From Treponema sp. (GTDB lineage: Bacteria > Spirochaetota > Spirochaetia > Treponematales > Treponemataceae), in assembly GCA_017551705.1 (NCBI GenBank), contig JAFZLA010000070.1, positions 1-64,000 of the forward strand: a stretch of DNA of 64,000 nucleotides, read 5' to 3'. This document shows positions 52,701 through 61,023 of this stretch, piece by piece. Position 1 is the stretch's first letter. Each line of letters begins with the position of its first letter. The notes under the pieces were generated by a model. It saw only the letters and a list, made by a program, of their open reading frames with translations. It searched no databases and was not told where the DNA came from. Made by a program: the position numbers and the translations under genes.

Positions 52701-54099
52701 CGTCCGCTTGATGAAAGAAATTTCGGGCAAGTCTCCGCTCGTCCTAAAGATGGACGAAAGCGACGTGCAGGGACCGCTTAGAATTCGCGTCCGCTCCTTT
52801 GTGCAAACAATACAAATGAAGCGCGAAGCCGGAAAAGAAGAAAAGCCCCGAGACCTTCCCGAGCCTTACAAAGTCAAATTCACCAAGCGCGACGCAAAAG
52901 AAAAAATCGTTCTCATTCCAAACACGTCGCACGCTTTTAGCCAAATCATGGCGGCCTCGCTTGCAACGCAGGGCCTTAAAACCGTTCCGCTGCAAGTGGG
53001 AAGGGAAAACGCCATCGCGCTTGGAAAAAAATACGTGCACAACGACATTTGCTTCCCCGCGCAAATCGTAATCGGCGAAGTTCTTGACGCGCTTGAGAGC
53101 GGAAAGTACGACAACGCGCAAGTTGCCGTGGCCACGGGAAAATACGTGGGCGACTGCCGCCTCACCCACTACGCCGCGCTCTTGCGAAAGGCGCTGGACG
53201 ACGCGGGCTACAAGGACATCGCGATTGTCACAAACGACGACGTTGACTACCACCAGCTGCACCCGGGCTTTAAGATGAACCTTTTGGCCTCGCTAAAAAT
53301 GGCCACGGCCCTTCCGATGATTGACGTTATGGAAGAGCTTTTGCGCAAAATCCGCCCCTACGAAAAAATCAAGGGCAGCGCGGACGCGGCCTTTGAAAAG
53401 GGCATGGACTACATCGTCCAAGGAATTGGCCAAGGCATCGGAGGAATCAAGCGCGGCTTTGCCAAAGCGATTGACTTGATGAAAGCGGTTGAATGCGACA
53501 GAAGCGTTTTGCGTCCGCGCGTTTTAATCGTCGGCGAATACCTTTTGAATTTCCACCCGGGCGCAAACCACGACATAGAATTGTATCTAGAAAAGAACGG
53601 CTTTGAAATAATCGAGGCGCGCATGGCCGACGTAATCCAAAAAAATTACTTTGCCCAAAACGCGCAAATAAAAGAAAACGACTTGGCCCGTCCTCTTGGC
53701 GAAAAGCTTATGATGGCCATCGTAAACCAGTTCTTTGAAATGGCCCACAAGTGGACAGACAAAATAGCGCTGCGCCATCCGCTTTACAAGCGCGCCGCCC
53801 GCCTTAGCGAAATCGCGAAAGGAAGCGACAGCTTGATTTACCACACATTCGATTCGGGAGAAGGAATTTTGATTCCGGGCGAAATCATTCACTACGCGGA
53901 AGAAGGCTGCAAAAACTTCATAATCTTGCAGCCCTTTGGATGCCTTCCCAACCACATCATCGGCCGCGGCGTGAGCAAAAAGCTAAAGGAGCTCTACCCC
54001 GACGCGCAGATTTTGCCGCTGGACTACGACCCCGACGTCAGCTTTGCCAACATCGAGAACCGCCTGCAAATGCTGATTATGAACGCCGCGAAAAATTAA
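49747..54099 (+). CDS. Fused CoA-dehydratase activase / 2-hydroxyacyl-CoA dehydratase-like protein
   Basis: 1450 residues from MALLEASPLWAGIDIGSTTT, ATG 7 nt after TATAAT (no ribosome site). Two ASKHA ATPase domains of the BadF/HgdC type: GIDIGSTTTKLVVYD near 12 with MNGSCAGGTGAFVDE, and GIDSGSTTTKFVLLDED near 340 with NEACSSGCGSFLQ; the cysteines would hold the activator 4Fe-4S cluster. A DUF2229 region with CPFCENHCKRTL...NRCERGE (near 640) and an HgdB-like end follow. Fused forms are found in many anaerobes; substrate unknown. Followed tail to tail by paaK. Confidence 0.9.
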   Translation: MALLEASPLWAGIDIGSTTTKLVVYDPTAKKILYSQYKRHHAAQKKSVLEALGVLKERFAEKSFKIAMTGSGSKPIAKILGLPFVQEVVANSIALKKTCADVNTAIELGGQDAKMIFFSRENGQLKTRDLRMNGSCAGGTGAFVDEVASILKVPIEEFDEAASRGKCVYDISGRCGVYAKTDIQPLLNSGIAKEDLALSAFHAIAKQTIGGLSQGLDILPPVAFEGGPLTFNKTLIKVFAQRLNLAPDQIIVPDHPETIIALGAALSLEELFSRFEFDPKKDLDALVRLLQEDLAQKKEAASGAKPFFDSEEEKQKFFKRHEKKRPKVYTFAPGESVRAYLGIDSGSTTTKFVLLDEDNKIIDWFYAGNEGDPLIVAKKALIQMRERYKAQGVGLQILGAGSTGYGELLFNKAFNTDYHVVETVAHAKAASHYIGDADFILDIGGQDMKAIWLSGGIITNILVNEACSSGCGSFLQNFADTLGIKVADIAAAAFESKNPAVLGSRCTVFMTSSIVTEQRNGKLPQDIMAGLCRSIIQNVFTKVIRVSNIDSLGKKIVVQGGTFQNDAVLRAMEEYTGKEVYRAPYPGIMGAIGAALLTKEKMEKEGASTTFIGLSALDDFSYEQETNIICPFCENHCKRTLVKFSNGASLITNNRCERGEILGDPKDARVVEQIKERKVQKAANLFRLRQELLFKDYRISRHAKKRNITFGLPRVLSFWETMPFWSTLLRSMGFGVKMSDISNRKMYENGLNAVASDTVCFPAKLVHGHLRNLAKKGVDRIFMPIVATYESQNTEATSRYMCAIVKGYSWVIQNSDSPLKRWNIPFDDPIFFWESDKDRNRQLEEYFIKNFGLSKFRVDRAIHYADKAMKEFKRTLVEEAQKIINDVTAQNKYAIVLASRPYQNDPLVNHSLPDLFTQLGIPVLTADSVPGLERVDLSKSRLEIVNNFHARMLGSAIIAAEHPALEYVQFVSFGCGHDAYLSDEIVRLMKEISGKSPLVLKMDESDVQGPLRIRVRSFVQTIQMKREAGKEEKPRDLPEPYKVKFTKRDAKEKIVLIPNTSHAFSQIMAASLATQGLKTVPLQVGRENAIALGKKYVHNDICFPAQIVIGEVLDALESGKYDNAQVAVATGKYVGDCRLTHYAALLRKALDDAGYKDIAIVTNDDVDYHQLHPGFKMNLLASLKMATALPMIDVMEELLRKIRPYEKIKGSADAAFEKGMDYIVQGIGQGIGGIKRGFAKAIDLMKAVECDRSVLRPRVLIVGEYLLNFHPGANHDIELYLEKNGFEIIEARMADVIQKNYFAQNAQIKENDLARPLGEKLMMAIVNQFFEMAHKWTDKIALRHPLYKRAARLSEIAKGSDSLIYHTFDSGEGILIPGEIIHYAEEGCKNFIILQPFGCLPNHIIGRGVSKKLKELYPDAQILPLDYDPDVSFANIENRLQMLIMNAAKN

Positions 54100-55340
54100 T
54101 TGTAGCGCTTGTCTTCGATGCGCTTTGTTTTCTTTTCGCTGCGGGGAAGCTCGCCGATTCCGACAACCTCGACTTTTGGAGTCATGTTGTACTTTTGCTT
54201 GAAGTTGTATTGAATTCCAAGCGCGGCTTCGGTTCTGTCGGTGCCGCCCTCAACTTCGACAAAGAGCGTCATTTGGTCTTTTCCGTCAACGTGCTCAATC
54301 ACCGCGCGGTATTCGCTTGACGTTCCGGGAACAGACTTGATTACGTCTTCGATTGTGCTTGGAAAAATGATATTTCCCTTGACCTTGACCATGTCGTCGC
54401 TGCGGCCCAAGATTTGGCTTATGCGCGGATACTTTCGGCCGCAAGGACATTCACCCGGAACAAAGGCGGCCAGGTCGTGCGTGCGGAAGCGGATCAAAGG
54501 AGCGCCTTCCTTTACGAGAGTCGTGAGAGTGATTTCGCCAACCTCGCCGTCGGAAACGGGCTTTCCTGTTTGCGGGTCAAGAATCTCGGTGTATACAAAG
54601 TCGTCAAAAATGTGCATGCCCTCTGTTTGTTTTGTGCAGTTGATTCCGATTCCGGGACCGTAACATTCGGTAAGGCCGTAAATGTCGTAAAGTTCGATTC
54701 CCAAAATCGATTCGATTCTCTTGCGCATTTTTTCGCCCCATCGTTCCGAACCGATGACGCCCTTCTTAAGCTTGATGTTCTTTCCGATTCCGCGAGCCTC
54801 AACTTGCTCGGCGATTAAAAGCGCGTAAGACGAAGTGGCGCACAAAACAGTCGAGCCGAGGTCCTGCATCATTTGCAGCTGCTTTTCGGTGTTGCCAGGT
54901 CCCATCGGAATGGCCATGGCGCCAAGCTTTTCGCAGCCGGCCTGGAAGCCGATTCCCGCGGTCCAAAGGCCGTAGCCGGGAGTGATATGGATTCTGTCCT
55001 TGTTTGTGATTCCGGCAAGCTCGTAGCAGCGCGCGAACATCGTGGCCCAGTCGTCAACATCTTTTTGTGTGTAGGGAATTACGACGGGCGCGCCTGTGGT
55101 TCCGCTTGAAGAATGGATGCGGACGATTTTTTCTTCGGGAACGGCGGCAAGTCCAAGGGGATAGGCTTCGCGCAATTCCTGCTTTGTCACAAAGGGAACC
55201 ATGCTCTCAAAGTCCTCTTGGGTCTTTATGTCGTCGGGATTCACGTTCTTAAAGCGCTCGACGTAAAAGGGATTTCCGCTTGCCTTAACGCGGCGGATTT
55301 GGTTCTTTATTTGTTCAAGCTGAACTTCTGTCATTTTCAT
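54096..55340 (-). CDS. paaK: Phenylacetate-CoA ligase
   Basis: 414 residues from MKMTEVQLEQIKNQIRRVKA; AGGAGACCGTAAA decides ATG 55340. AMP-binding motif IHSSSGTTGAPVVIPYT near 85, DIYGLTECYGPGIG near 228, RTHDLAAFVPGECPCGR near 292, and LGRSDDMVKVKGNIIFPS near 316 are those of the PaaK family. Makes aryl-acetyl-CoA from ATP and CoA. Divergent from iorAB, which interconverts aryl-pyruvates and aryl-acetyl-CoA, so the three probably form one pathway. Shares the bases TTAA of its stop with the activase gene. Confidence 0.93.
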   Translation of the reverse strand: MKMTEVQLEQIKNQIRRVKASGNPFYVERFKNVNPDDIKTQEDFESMVPFVTKQELREAYPLGLAAVPEEKIVRIHSSSGTTGAPVVIPYTQKDVDDWATMFARCYELAGITNKDRIHITPGYGLWTAGIGFQAGCEKLGAMAIPMGPGNTEKQLQMMQDLGSTVLCATSSYALLIAEQVEARGIGKNIKLKKGVIGSERWGEKMRKRIESILGIELYDIYGLTECYGPGIGINCTKQTEGMHIFDDFVYTEILDPQTGKPVSDGEVGEITLTTLVKEGAPLIRFRTHDLAAFVPGECPCGRKYPRISQILGRSDDMVKVKGNIIFPSTIEDVIKSVPGTSSEYRAVIEHVDGKDQMTLFVEVEGGTDRTEAALGIQYNFKQKYNMTPKVEVVGIGELPRSEKKTKRIEDKRYN

Positions 55341-55410
55341 TTTACGGTCTCCTTTGCTTTTATATGTCGTTGTTACTATAAATAGTAACATAAAACGCCC
55401 GTCTTGTCAA

Positions 55411-55484
55411 GCCGCTCGTTCTGTCGAAAAAAAAAACAATAACTTTTGTTTCGAGCGGTCCCGCCGCGTCCAAGGACGCTACCT
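55411..55484. repeat. Family A repeat, half copy (inverted)
   Basis: GCCGCTCGTTCTGTCG arm, TTTCGAGCGG, then GCCGCGTCCAAGGACGCT. It lies between paaK and iorA and borders the iorA -35. Confidence 0.75.
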
Positions 55485-55512
55485 AGACAAATAAAAATCC
55501 GCGCTGTAAAAT
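55484..55512 (+). promoter_or_regulatory. iorA promoter (leaderless)
   Basis: TAGACA (55484-55489), 17-bp spacer, TAAAAT (55507-55512); ATG 6 nt later. Confidence 0.65.
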
Positions 55513-55518
55513 CAAGGC

Positions 55519-57393
55519 ATGACACGACAAATGATTATGGGAAACCAAGCCATAGCGCTTGGAGCGCTAAAGGCCGGAGCGGGCTTGGCGGCCGGCTATC
55601 CAGGAACTCCTTCCAGCGAAATAATAGAATTCATTTCCAAATACAATAAAATTACCGGAACTTACGTGGAATGGTCGGCCAACGAAAAAGCGGCCGTGGA
55701 AGTCGCGGCGGGCGCGAGCGCGGCAGGACTACGGACAATCGTAACGATGAAGCAAGTGGGCCTCAACGTGGCAAGCGACCCAGTGATGTGCCTCTCCTAC
55801 TTGGGAGTAAAAGGCGGAATGGTAATCGTGAGCGCCGACGACCCCGGCCCCATCTCAAGCCAAACCGAGCAGGACACAAGGACCTTCGCGCGCTTTTCAA
55901 AGCTGCCCTGCTTTGACCCTTCCACGCCGCAAGAGGCCTTTGAGATGGTTCAAAAAGCCTTTGAAGTTTCTGAAAAATACAAGACGCCGGTTTTGCTCAG
56001 GCCCACGACAAGGGTTGACCACGCCTACCAAAGCATGCAAATGCCTGAGCTGAAAAAAATCCAAGGCGGCGCGACTTTTGAAAAGGACAGCTCGCGTTGG
56101 GTGATTTTTCCAAAGCTCTCTTTTGCGCGCCACAAGGAAATTTTTGAGCGCGACTTGAACGTTCTTCCAAAAAAATTTTCGGCCCTAAAATTCAACAAGG
56201 AAATCAGCCTTTCAAACGGCGCGAAAGGCGCGGCAAAATCCGCATCTAAAGGAGCGGCCTTTGTCGCGGGCGGAATTTCGTTTTGCTACCTTATGGAAGC
56301 GCTGGAAATTTTAAAGGCGGACTTTCCCAACAACAAAAAAATTCAAGAGGCCCGCGTCCTAAAAATCGGAACGCCCTACCCCTTCCCAGATCCTCTCGCG
56401 CGCGAATTTCTTTTGGACAAAAGAGAAGTCATAGTCTTTGAAGAGCTTGACCCATTTTTGGAAAGCGCGCTTTTGGAGCTTTGCGGAAAAGAAAAAATCA
56501 AATGCGCCGTCCGCGGAAAATTTGACAAAACTGTTCCCGCGGCGGGCGAGCTTGGGGCGGACATAATAAAAGAAATTATTATGAACGCGCTAAAAATTGC
56601 CGGCCCAAAAAGCGCGGCGCAAAAAAAAGTCCAAAAACCAGAACTGCCGATCAGGCCGCCGGTCTTGTGCGCGGGTTGCCCCCACAGGGCTTCGTTCTAC
56701 GCGGTAAAAAAAGCGATGAAGGGCCAAAAGACAGTCTACTGCGGCGACATAGGCTGCTACACTTTGGGAAACGCCGCGCCGCTTAACATGACCGACACTT
56801 GCCTTTGCATGGGAGCGGACATAACGATGGCGCAAGGCTTTTTCCGCGCCGAGCCCGACCGCAAATGCTTTAGCTTTATCGGCGACTCCACGTTCTTTGC
56901 AAGCGGAATGACCGGCGTGGTCAACGCGGTCTACAACAAAAGCCGGCAGACGATTTGCATCCTGGACAATTCAACGACGGCGATGACAGGCCACCAGCCC
57001 CACCCCGGAACAGGAAAGACGATGATGGGAGAGATCGTCCAAAAAATTTCAATCCCAAAAATTTTGGAGGCGATCGGAGTCAGCCCGATAATCCAAGTCG
57101 ACCCCTTTGACCAAGAAAAAGCCGTTGCCGCCGTAAAAGAAGCCAGCCAGGCCGAAGGCGTGAGCGCGATCATTTTCAAGGCGCCCTGCGTTTCGATCGC
57201 GGCCAAGCTTGGATACAAATTCCCGGGCGCAAAAAAAATCGACGCGGCCAAATGCGTGGGCTGCCAAAAGTGCGCCAAGGAATTGGGCTGCCCGGCCATC
57301 AGCTTTGACAAAAAGAAAGCGGTCATAGACGGATCGCTGTGCTCAGGCTGCGGACTATGCAAGGGCCTCTGCCCAACTGGAGCGATACAATGA
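55519..57393 (+). CDS. iorA: Indolepyruvate:ferredoxin oxidoreductase, alpha subunit
   Basis: 624 residues. Oxidative decarboxylation of aryl-pyruvates to aryl-acetyl-CoA with reduction of ferredoxin. AGYPGTPSSEIIEF near 30 is the pyrimidine-binding domain; GDIGCYTLGNAAPLNMTDTC and GDSTFFASGMTGVVNAVYNK (near 410-475) the TPP site; two 4Fe-4S clusters at the end, CVGCQKCAKELGCP and CSGCGLCKGLCP. Complete. Overlaps iorB by four bases. Confidence 0.95.
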   Translation: MTRQMIMGNQAIALGALKAGAGLAAGYPGTPSSEIIEFISKYNKITGTYVEWSANEKAAVEVAAGASAAGLRTIVTMKQVGLNVASDPVMCLSYLGVKGGMVIVSADDPGPISSQTEQDTRTFARFSKLPCFDPSTPQEAFEMVQKAFEVSEKYKTPVLLRPTTRVDHAYQSMQMPELKKIQGGATFEKDSSRWVIFPKLSFARHKEIFERDLNVLPKKFSALKFNKEISLSNGAKGAAKSASKGAAFVAGGISFCYLMEALEILKADFPNNKKIQEARVLKIGTPYPFPDPLAREFLLDKREVIVFEELDPFLESALLELCGKEKIKCAVRGKFDKTVPAAGELGADIIKEIIMNALKIAGPKSAAQKKVQKPELPIRPPVLCAGCPHRASFYAVKKAMKGQKTVYCGDIGCYTLGNAAPLNMTDTCLCMGADITMAQGFFRAEPDRKCFSFIGDSTFFASGMTGVVNAVYNKSRQTICILDNSTTAMTGHQPHPGTGKTMMGEIVQKISIPKILEAIGVSPIIQVDPFDQEKAVAAVKEASQAEGVSAIIFKAPCVSIAAKLGYKFPGAKKIDAAKCVGCQKCAKELGCPAISFDKKKAVIDGSLCSGCGLCKGLCPTGAIQ

Positions 57394-57968
57394 CACAAAA
57401 TGTTTTGATATGCGGAGTCGGAGGCCAAGGAACTGTTCTCGCCGCAAAAGTTCTTTCGCAGGCGGCGCTCTCCAAGGGAAAGCAAGTCCTTTCGGCCGAG
57501 ACAATCGGAATGGCCCAGCGCGGCGGATCTGTCACAAGCCATGTTCGCATTGGAAAGGAAGCCTATTCGCCGCTAATTCCTGCCGGCCGCGCCGACATAA
57601 TCATAGCCTTTGAAGCCGCCGAGGCTGTCCGAAACATCGCCTTTCTTAAAAAAGGCGGAACGGTTGTGGTGAACAAAAAAATCGTCCAACCGACTACGGC
57701 CAGCGTCATGGGAAAAAGCTTTGACTCTCAAAAAATGCTGGATTATTTAAAGGCGCTAAAGGCCAACGTCATTTGCGTCGACGCCGAAAAAATCAGCGCG
57801 GACCTTGGAAGCGCCAAGGCCGTCAACATGATTTTGCTGGGAGCGGCCTCCAAAACAGGCCTTGTCTCCAAAGCCGAAATTTTGTCCGCCTTGGAGCGCC
57901 TTGTAAAGCCAGAGTTTCTTGAGCTCAACAAAAGAGCCGTCGAAGAAGGCGTCCGCTCGTGCCGGTGA
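57390..57968 (+). CDS. iorB: Indolepyruvate:ferredoxin oxidoreductase, beta subunit
   Basis: 192 residues from MTQNVLICGVGGQGTVLAAK, the gamma-domain fold of 2-oxoacid oxidoreductases; AETIGMAQRGGSVTSHVRIG near 45 is the usual second motif. Coupled to iorA by ATGA. Completes the enzyme. Confidence 0.95.
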   Translation: MTQNVLICGVGGQGTVLAAKVLSQAALSKGKQVLSAETIGMAQRGGSVTSHVRIGKEAYSPLIPAGRADIIIAFEAAEAVRNIAFLKKGGTVVVNKKIVQPTTASVMGKSFDSQKMLDYLKALKANVICVDAEKISADLGSAKAVNMILLGAASKTGLVSKAEILSALERLVKPEFLELNKRAVEEGVRSCR

Positions 57969-58030
57969 TTGAAAGACCTTAATCGCATTTTATTGTGGAC
58001 AAACGCAAAAAGCCATGTTAAAATAGTAGA

Positions 58031-58381
58031 ATGACCATTGGAGAGGCTATACAAAAGTTAATACCCAAGCCGCAAGAGGTTTTGGAGCGTTTTTCGGGCA
58101 ACCAAGAGTTTATGGAAACTTTCATACTCAAGTTTCCCCAAGACGCGACAATCCAAGCGGTAAAAGATTCTTGCAAAACTGAGAATTGGGACAAAATTCT
58201 TGCGGACGTTCACACTTTAAAAGGAACAAGCGGAAACTTTGGCTTTGAGGCCTTGTTCGCCGCCTGCTCGCAAGTCGTGACCGCAATCAGGGCTCAGGAT
58301 TACGACGGAGCGCGCCAAGGCATCCCGACTGTTTTGGCCGAAATGGATAAAGTATGCGACGTGTTGTCGCAAGTGGAGTGA
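58031..58381 (+). CDS. Histidine-phosphotransfer (HPt) protein
   Basis: 116 residues, all helical. The phospho-acceptor is His61 in VHTLKGTSGNFGF. Accepts phosphate from a hybrid kinase and hands it to a receiver, presumably the next gene's, 3 bp downstream. TGGACA-N17-TAAAAT ends 6 nt before the ATG, so the mRNA is leaderless. Confidence 0.88.
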   Translation: MTIGEAIQKLIPKPQEVLERFSGNQEFMETFILKFPQDATIQAVKDSCKTENWDKILADVHTLKGTSGNFGFEALFAACSQVVTAIRAQDYDGARQGIPTVLAEMDKVCDVLSQVE

Positions 58382-58384
58382 GAC

Positions 58385-59452
58385 ATGACAAAGAAAAAAG
58401 TGATCGTCATCGACGACGTAGAGTTGAACAGAGTTATTTTGGGAGAAGCCTTCAAAAACGATTACGAAGTGCTTGAGGCCGAGAACGGTTCCGTTGGACT
58501 AAAAAAAATAAATGAAAACAAAGACGAGATCGCGGCTGTGTTCTTGGACATCATAATGCCCGAGATGGACGGCTTTGGCGTTTTGCAGGAACTGAACATC
58601 AACACCTTGATTCAAAGAATCCCGGTGTTCTTGATTACGACCGACGCAACAAGCAACGTCATCGAGCGCGCCTACGACTACGGCGCCGTTGACGTGATTC
58701 CCAAGCCCTTCAACACAATGATAATCAAGCGCCGCGTGCAAAACATGATAGAATTGTTCGAGGCAAAAAAGCAAAACGATTCCGACATAATCCAAATTGA
58801 CCAAATGCTCCAAATGCAGCGCGAAGACACGAACACAGCGGTCGGAACGATGATTGGCAACATGTGCGAAGTTATCGAAAGCCGAAGCAAAGAAGAAAGC
58901 GACCATGTGTACAGAACGCGCCTAGTTGTAAAGGAGTTGGCAAATCAATTCGCTTGGGAGCATCCTGAATACGGACTTAAGGACGACATCATCGAAACAA
59001 TCGCAAACGCGAGCGTAGTTCACGACTTGGGAAAAATCTTTGTCCGCGACGAAATTTTGACAAAGCCGCAAAAGCTCGATCCTCAAGAAATGGAAGTGAT
59101 TCGCGCGGCGCCGGCCGAGGGAGCCAAACTTTTGAACCGAATTCAAGGAACGCCCGAACCCTTCGCGACATTCGCAAAAGAAATTTGCAGAAGCCACATG
59201 GAGCGCTTTGACGGAAACGGCTACCCCGAGGGACTCAAAGAAAACCAAATTCCAATCAGCGCCCAATTGGTAGGCCTTGCCGAAGCCTACGAGGTTTTGG
59301 TTTCCAAGCGCGTTTACAAAAAGGCATACAGCCACAAAGAAGCGATCGACATGATTCTAAACGGAGAATGCGGAGCCTTCAACCCTGACTTGATTGAATG
59401 CCTCAAAGCGGCGGCGCCCAATTTGGAGCGCATAGTTTTGGGCGAACAATGA
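58385..59452 (+). CDS. Response regulator with degenerate HD-GYP output domain
   Basis: 355 residues. Receiver 1-120: IDD at 9-11, phospho-acceptor Asp55 in FLDIIMPEMDG, Lys107 in PKPFN. HD-GYP-like part 150-340: His213-Asp214 are kept in VVHDLGK and GYP in DGNGYPEGL, but the conserved His of the HPxxG segment is Ala (241/242), the second His of HHE is Met (H271-M272-E), and the final Asp ligand is Glu300. Cyclic-di-GMP hydrolysis is therefore doubtful; it may bind rather than cleave. Overlaps dgt by four bases. Confidence 0.88.
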   Translation: MTKKKVIVIDDVELNRVILGEAFKNDYEVLEAENGSVGLKKINENKDEIAAVFLDIIMPEMDGFGVLQELNINTLIQRIPVFLITTDATSNVIERAYDYGAVDVIPKPFNTMIIKRRVQNMIELFEAKKQNDSDIIQIDQMLQMQREDTNTAVGTMIGNMCEVIESRSKEESDHVYRTRLVVKELANQFAWEHPEYGLKDDIIETIANASVVHDLGKIFVRDEILTKPQKLDPQEMEVIRAAPAEGAKLLNRIQGTPEPFATFAKEICRSHMERFDGNGYPEGLKENQIPISAQLVGLAEAYEVLVSKRVYKKAYSHKEAIDMILNGECGAFNPDLIECLKAAAPNLERIVLGEQ

Positions 59453-60720
59453 AAGACTCATTCAAGGGAGCGGCCACTGTCCTTGGCTCGCCAAAATGGC
59501 AGGAAGCGACAAAGCGCTCCTCCAGCCTTTACGAGCGCGGAAACGACATTCGCAGCGAATTTGAGCGCGACTACACCCGCATCCTCCACTGCCAGGCCTA
59601 CAGCCGCCTAAAGCACAAGACGCAAGTGTTTTTCGCCCCGCGCAACGACCACATTTGCACGCGCATGGAGCACGTCCAACACGTGGCCAGCGTGGCGACT
59701 ACAATCTCAAAATATCTTGGACTCAACACAGAGCTTACAAAAGCCATCGCCCTTGGCCACGACATAGGCCACGCGCCCTTCGGACACTTTGGAGAGGAAT
59801 GCCTCAATTCCCTTTTAAAGCAAAAAGAAGGAGCGGGCGCGCCCAAAAAATTTTGGCACGAGCGCAACAGCCTCTTTTTTGCCGACTACATCGAAACGCT
59901 CTCCGACCCCGAAGGCGTCCACAGAAACCTTGACTTGACTTACGCCGTCCGCGACGGCCTTATCAGCCACTGCGGAGAGATCCACCAGCAGGGAATCATT
60001 CCCCGCGACGACCCGATCGACTTGTACACAATAAAGCGGCCGGGACTTTTGCAGCCCTACACTTGGGAAGGCTGTGTGGTAAAAGTTTCGGACAAAATTT
60101 CTTTCCTTGGCCGCGATTTGGAAGACGCCCGAACCTACCACCTTTTGGACATGGGTTCCTACAGAATGCTGCGCGACATAGTAGGCAGCAGCCTTGGCTT
60201 TGAGGGAAAGGGACAAAAAGCGCTAAGGTCCGGAAAGGCGGTGAACACGACAGTCTTGATAAACGACATGATTGTCGACTTGTGCGAGCAAAGCGACCCG
60301 GAGCGCGGAATAACCTTTAGCGACGAATACTTTAAGTTCATCGTGGAATTGCACAAGTTCAGCTACTCAAAAATTTACACGCACTGGCGGCTCAAGGAAT
60401 TCCAAAACTACGCGCGCAATGTGATAGAAACGATTTACAACACTTTGACAAGAACGCAAATCTACGCACAAAGGGGCCGCCTTTACAACGCGCTAAGGTA
60501 TTTCCCGACATTGCTGGAAAACTTTGAAGACTGGCTTGTAAAATACACAAACTACGCGCCGATAAAGCAGCCCGACCGCAAGCGCCTCTTGCGCTACGCC
60601 ACGCCCCAAGTCTTTGACATAACAAACGACGAGTCCTGGCAAAAGTGCTTGATTGAATACATCAGCGGAATGACCGACCAATTCGCCATCGGCCTGTACG
60701 AAGAAATAATTAGCTTCTAA
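59449..60720 (+). CDS. dgt: dGTPase (deoxyguanosinetriphosphate triphosphohydrolase-like)
   Basis: 423 residues from MKDSFKGAATVLGSPKWQEA; 17 codons of earlier open frame are within the HD-GYP gene. HD motif: RMEHVQHVA near 74 and ALGHDIGHAPFGHFGEE near 97, preceded by RDYTRILHCQAYSRLKHKTQ. Cleaves dGTP or other dNTPs to nucleoside and triphosphate. Translationally coupled to the regulator gene. Confidence 0.92.
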   Translation: MKDSFKGAATVLGSPKWQEATKRSSSLYERGNDIRSEFERDYTRILHCQAYSRLKHKTQVFFAPRNDHICTRMEHVQHVASVATTISKYLGLNTELTKAIALGHDIGHAPFGHFGEECLNSLLKQKEGAGAPKKFWHERNSLFFADYIETLSDPEGVHRNLDLTYAVRDGLISHCGEIHQQGIIPRDDPIDLYTIKRPGLLQPYTWEGCVVKVSDKISFLGRDLEDARTYHLLDMGSYRMLRDIVGSSLGFEGKGQKALRSGKAVNTTVLINDMIVDLCEQSDPERGITFSDEYFKFIVELHKFSYSKIYTHWRLKEFQNYARNVIETIYNTLTRTQIYAQRGRLYNALRYFPTLLENFEDWLVKYTNYAPIKQPDRKRLLRYATPQVFDITNDESWQKCLIEYISGMTDQFAIGLYEEIISF

Positions 60721-60995
60721 ACTCTATGCATCGCGGAAAAGACGGCCTCGTTCATCACGTTGATTTCAACGCCGATGCTTTTTCCCAATTCAAGCATTTT
60801 GTCCCTAAAGCTGTCGATTGTAAGGTCGGCCTTGTCAAGGTTGACCATAAGCATCATGACAAAGTTGCCCGAAAGGATTGACTGGGTGATGTCAATGATG
60901 TTGGCCGAATGTTCCGCCAAAAAACTTGTGACCTTGGCTACGATGCCGACTTTGTCCGAGCCGACTACGGTGATAATCGCGTTCATATTTGCCAT
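60717..60995 (-). CDS. ACT-domain protein
   Basis: 92 residues: a single ACT fold (AIITVVGSDKVGIVAKVTSF, ANIIDITQSILSGNFVMMLM), as in the UPF0237/GcvR-like small proteins. Likely an amino-acid-responsive regulator. Its stop overlaps the dgt stop by two bases; divergent from murJ. Confidence 0.88.
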   Translation of the reverse strand: MANMNAIITVVGSDKVGIVAKVTSFLAEHSANIIDITQSILSGNFVMMLMVNLDKADLTIDSFRDKMLELGKSIGVEINVMNEAVFSAMHRV

Positions 60996-61023
60996 TATAC
61001 AAAAAATGCGCTAGAATGGCAAC

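Noticed and set aside
54096-54099. Meaningful overlap of the activase and paaK stop codons
   Set aside because: Both stops simply share the palindrome TTAA; nothing suggests regulation.
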